Shown one piece after another: positions 63,304 to 64,000 of a DNA stretch of 64,000 nt (its first letter is position 1; every line of letters starts with the position of its first letter). The position numbers were made by a program, and so were the translations under genes. Below the pieces are notes generated by a model. It ran no database searches. It had not been told where the DNA came from and saw only the letters and a list, made by a program, of their open reading frames with translations. Source of the stretch: Halichondria panicea (Eukaryota > Porifera > Demospongiae > Suberitida > Halichondriidae). The stretch covers positions 6,852,419 through 6,916,418 of the forward strand of contig NC_087381.1 of NCBI RefSeq assembly GCF_963675165.1, written 5' to 3'.

Positions 63304-64000
63304 GTCAGCAATATCCGTCAGTGTAATTAGGGATGCTGGATCAGTGGAGCACTCTCTCTGTCTTGTCTTGTGTGGAGCACTCTCTCTGTCTTGTATATAA
63401 ATCTGCACAATTAGATACATAGTGAGTATCGCCACAGTAACGAGATATACAATCCTTCCATGTATCATATATGTACATACAAATGCAACTATTATTTTGT
63501 AACGAACTCATAACGAACAATAGGACACCAATAACACAGCACCTCCAGTTGTCCAGTACTATACCACAGCTAGCTAGCTAGCTACTACAATATATTGCAC
63601 ACAGTGGTAGCTTTATCACTGAATCTCATGAACCTTGTACACTTCACACGAAGACTGTAACTATGGCCGTACCTTCCAATAGGAGCTGAGGTCTTGTCTT
63701 GGCTGAGGTCTTGTCTTGGCGCACTGGAGCAGTTGAGTATAAAGTGTACTCACACTGAAGATTGTTTTGGTTTTACATTGGTTAATATACGGAGTAAACC
63801 AGACACTCCGGATATTTCTCTGGATATCCAAATGTCTCGACTCCACCCACTTTATGTTCAAAATGTACAAGAAACCACACCCTAACGTTGACGCATGCGC
63901 ATTAAGTGTAGGATCAGAGATCTTCTTCTTTTTCTTTGTTACCTTCGGTAAAAGAGAGTCACACGTGCCGAAGGTGTGTCATCATGTGATTGAGATAATT
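63304..64000. other. SMAD4 upstream region
   Basis: The frame upstream of the chosen SMAD4 Met is open for a while but not conserved, so it is treated as 5' untranslated. Holds a tandem 24-bp duplication (GGAGCACTCTCTCTGTCTTG) at about 63345-63395 and a short duplication of GCTGAGGTCTTGTCTTGG at 63684-63720. No second gene recognised. Confidence 0.4.

Overview
This is eukaryotic nuclear DNA from an early-branching animal, most likely a sponge (inference). Genes are compact, introns are short GT-AG introns, and (CA)n and minisatellite arrays are dense. Recognisable products are animal ones: Smad4, TDRKH-like, pallidin, sorting nexin 17, a CELF RNA-binding protein and a receptor tyrosine phosphatase. 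Exons were assembled by eye. For every complete multi-exon model proposed here, splice phases match and the summed length is a whole number of codons, except where a frameshift is stated.

Layout. 0.7-2.3 kb: 3' part of 2-oxoglutarate dehydrogenase E1 (+). 2.3-11.5 kb: gene-poor, with duplicated blocks, a MITE, minisatellites and one isolated POLR2K-like exon. 11.5-13.3 kb: CELF (+). 13.9-16.5 kb: a 453-aa transmembrane tyrosine phosphatase (+). 16.8-20.9 kb: four tandem paralogues (-) of an unrecognised family with cysteine-cluster exons. 21.2-24.3 kb: NAD-dependent epimerase-like gene (+). 24.8-26.1 kb: acyl-CoA delta-9 desaturase (-). 26.9-28.6 kb: BLOC1S6/pallidin (-). 30-32.7 kb: decayed DIRS-like retroelement (-). 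33-38.8 kb: three tandem single-pass surface-protein genes (+); the middle one lacks its 5' end and sits beside a stray copy of the last FAH exon. 39.1-43.5 kb: FAH (-). 43.8-47.2 kb: SNX17 (-). 47.4-48.1 kb: mitochondrial thioredoxin (+). 48.3-53.3 kb: a 740-aa KH-KH-Tudor-Tudor protein with a C-terminal AMPK-beta-type glycogen-binding module (-). 54.0-56.0 kb: ECH1 (-). 56.7-63.3 kb: SMAD4 (-).

The most unusual features are: (1) the fusion of a TDRKH-like piRNA-pathway scaffold to a CBM48 glycogen-binding domain, with the Tudor tail and the CBM start in one exon; (2) the four-gene cysteine-cluster family; (3) minisatellites that have repeatedly copied an exon-intron junction (epimerase gene twice, SNX17, FAH, and a 64-bp duplication in the phosphatase); (4) the surface-receptor cluster with a near-identical membrane/cytoplasmic half, an ITIM-like tyrosine motif and diverged ectodomain and stalk; (5) a SMAD4 C-terminal extension that overlaps an antisense tRNA-like SINE head.

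Most genes are unrelated housekeeping or signalling genes that happen to be neighbours. Two head-to-head pairs (19.6-20.9 kb gene with the epimerase; SNX17 with thioredoxin) share short intergenic regions that probably act as bidirectional promoters.
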